Source: an uncultured Bacteroidales bacterium (GTDB lineage: Bacteria; Bacteroidota; Bacteroidia; Bacteroidales; Paludibacteraceae). Taken from it: a stretch of 64,000 bases of DNA. Location of the stretch: NCBI GenBank assembly GCA_937916355.1, contig CALFTM010000061.1, forward strand, positions 19,905 through 83,904, given 5' to 3'. Every line of letters starts with the position of its first letter. Positions within the stretch are counted from its first letter, which is position 1. Below, in pieces: positions 63,056-64,000 of this stretch. Position numbers and translations under genes: made by a program. The notes under the pieces are model-generated. The model did not search any database and had not been told where the DNA came from. It was given only the letters and a program-made list of their open reading frames with translations.

Positions 63056-63088
63056 ACAAAAAAGCCGCACTCGAAAAACGAGCGCGGC
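63056..63088 (-). terminator. Terminator after the small Cys-Gly protein
   Basis: Minus strand GCCGCGCTCG / CGAGTGCGGC (one G-U pair), TTTTT loop, then T-run. Confidence 0.85.
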
Positions 63089-63133
63089 AAGTCCGAAAAC
63101 GGACAACGAAACAAAAGCGAATCGGGGGAGCGA

Positions 63134-63256
63134 TTATTTCTTCTGTTTTTCGCTGGTTTCGGGCTTCTTGGTCGTGGTTTCAGCCTTAGGTTTCTCGCTA
63201 CCCTTCGAGGTCGAGCCGCAGCCGCAACCGCAACCATTTTTGTTGTTTTTGTCCAT
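63134..63256 (-). CDS. 40-residue Cys-Gly-rich small protein
   Basis: ATG at 63256 reads MDKNNKNGCGCGCGSTSK, then a Lys/Thr/Glu tail ending SEKQKK at TAA (63136-63134). A GCGCGCG run of three cysteines suggests metal binding or a thiol role. A terminator of its own follows in the right place on the minus strand, supporting a real transcript. No family recognised. The rest of the 62882-63513 gap holds two promoter boxes and nothing else that I can support. Confidence 0.6.
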   Translation of the reverse strand: MDKNNKNGCGCGCGSTSKGSEKPKAETTTKKPETSEKQKK

Positions 63257-63430
63257 CACTGTTACTTAAATTTTATCATCACGCGTAGCCGCAATTCTAC
63301 TCCAAAAAAGCAGCCACACAGCAGAGCAATAGCACTGCCAACTCCATACCTCTTCACAAAATATGCCAAGTCTTGTGGTCAAAATGTCGAAAGAGTTGTA
63401 ATACCTTAATTTATTTAGGAAAATTTATAT

Positions 63431-63438
63431 AACTTTGT
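63431..63438 (+). promoter_or_regulatory. Promoter -7 box for steroid-reductase-like gene
   Basis: TAACTTTG matches TAnnTTTG, 75 bases before the ATG at 63514. Confidence 0.55.
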
Positions 63439-63513
63439 CCGATATTATCGACCCAAACGCAAAACCCAACTGCGAAAGATCGGTTTTAACCCCCGAAAAA
63501 GAAATATTGAATT

Positions 63514-64000
63514 ATGATTGATCTGGCAACATACAACACATTCCTGTGGATAATGGGCGCTACGGCTGCCGTTGTCTTTGTCGCGCTCTACTTCGTCGAG
63601 GCGGGCTACGGAATGTTATTCGACCGCCGTTTCGGCCCTCCCGTGCCAAACCGCATCGGCTGGGTGCTAATGGAGGCGCCCGTATTCGTGGCAATGACCG
63701 CACTCTGGTGGGCCTCGGATCGCACGTGGGAGGCGGCACCGCTGGCTCTCTTTGCGCTGTTCCAGACACACTACTTCCAGCGTTCGTTCATCTTCCCCTT
63801 CCTGATTCGCGGCAAGTCGAAAATGCCCCTCGGAATTATGTTGATGGGGGCAACGTTCAACACCCTCAACGCACTGATGCAGGGGTGCTGGATCTTCTAT
63901 CTCGCACCTGCTGATCGCTACACCGCCGCTTGGCTCTACTCACCGCAGTTCATCATCGGCACGATCATATTTATCGCGGGTATGGCGATCAATCTTCACT
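63514..64000 (+). CDS. Steroid 5-alpha-reductase-like membrane protein (3' end cut by window)
   Basis: 162 residues visible. ATG at 63514 starts MIDLATYNTFLWIMGATAAV; helices continue through FVALYFVEAGYGMLFD, GPPVPNRIGWVLMEAPVFVA, QTHYFQRSFIFPFLIRGKS and GIMLMGATFNTLNALMQG. GPxVxxRxAWxxxExP and HYxxRxxxxPF are motifs of the 3-oxo-5-alpha-steroid 4-dehydrogenase family (PF02544), whose NADPH-binding region lies further on, outside the window. Members in gut Bacteroidales are linked to 5-alpha reduction of steroids or bile acid intermediates; whether this one does so is not shown. Confidence 0.85.
   Translation, partial: MIDLATYNTFLWIMGATAAVVFVALYFVEAGYGMLFDRRFGPPVPNRIGWVLMEAPVFVAMTALWWASDRTWEAAPLALFALFQTHYFQRSFIFPFLIRGKSKMPLGIMLMGATFNTLNALMQGCWIFYLAPADRYTAAWLYSPQFIIGTIIFIAGMAINLH

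Noticed and set aside
1..64000. CRISPR arrays, complete insertion sequences, rRNA genes, phage genes or retron-like elements
   Set aside because: I looked for regularly spaced repeats, transposase or integrase motifs and rRNA cores by reading and saw none; only the two-copy leader element and gene fragments suggest past mobility.

Overview
The window reads as two pieces of bacterial DNA joined at about position 59,090. Positions 1 to about 59,100 come from a low-GC member of the Bacteroidales (Bacteroidota). The evidence is Bacteroidetes-only families (DUF4301, DUF4403, a 388-residue PurM, a T9SS type B sorting domain), a fused NuoCD with no nuoEFG, and repeated promoter -7 boxes of the Bacteroidetes form TAnnTTTG. 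From about 59,100 to the end, base composition and codon use become clearly GC-richer. There nuoM runs in frame into the C-terminal end of a lytic transglycosylase (MltF type) across a stretch of about 20 bases (GGTTTGATGCAGATTATGCC) that encodes GLMQIMP in both families. nuoN does not follow. This is most simply an assembly chimera of two Bacteroidales genomes, and the last 5 kb should be treated as a different organism.

Layout. 1-4.1 kb: a secreted family 9 pectate lyase (cut by the window edge) and a large T9SS-sorted surface protein. 4.2-9.9 kb: surE, a small membrane protein and lpxB, then thrS-infC-rpmI-rplT, with infC apparently starting at AUC. 10-13.6 kb: a GHL10-type glycosidase, a GH5 endoglucanase-like lipoprotein and a YhcH-type sugar protein. 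13.6-22 kb: maeB, purM, a Wzc-like/Wza-like polysaccharide export pair whose kinase domain has lost its Walker A lysine, and DUF4301. 22-25.5 kb: DUF4403 and a DegP/HtrA protease. 25.6-27 kb: an intact rhuM between decayed remains of a type III restriction-modification locus. 27-38.7 kb: mostly housekeeping genes (ctp, asnA, a metallo-hydrolase with a ZIP transporter, vanW, mtaB, a winged-helix protein, a methyltransferase, a beta-propeller protein, miaB, lptB). 38.86 kb: tRNA-Leu(CAA).

39-44 kb is an accessory stretch: five unrecognised exported proteins or lipoproteins, a gene fragment, a 43-bp perfect palindrome, a second copy of a leader element also found upstream of vanW, and a structured RNA with mutually exclusive helices. 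44-50.4 kb: patatin, aminotransferase, LolC/E-like permease, PH-domain protein and TPR protein. 50.4-59.1 kb: a 39-codon ORF closed by a strong terminator, then nuoA-B-CD-H-I-J-K-L-M (NuoM truncated by the joint).

59.1-64 kb (second genome): the MltF end, an operon of SPFH, ribbon-helix-helix, membrane, PH and alpha/beta hydrolase proteins, a 40-residue Cys-Gly protein, and the start of a steroid 5-alpha-reductase-like membrane enzyme.

The best candidates for something undescribed are the dispersed leader element (32.6 and 41.7 kb) and the switch-like RNA at 43.84-43.97 kb. No CRISPR array, complete insertion sequence or complete defence system is visible.
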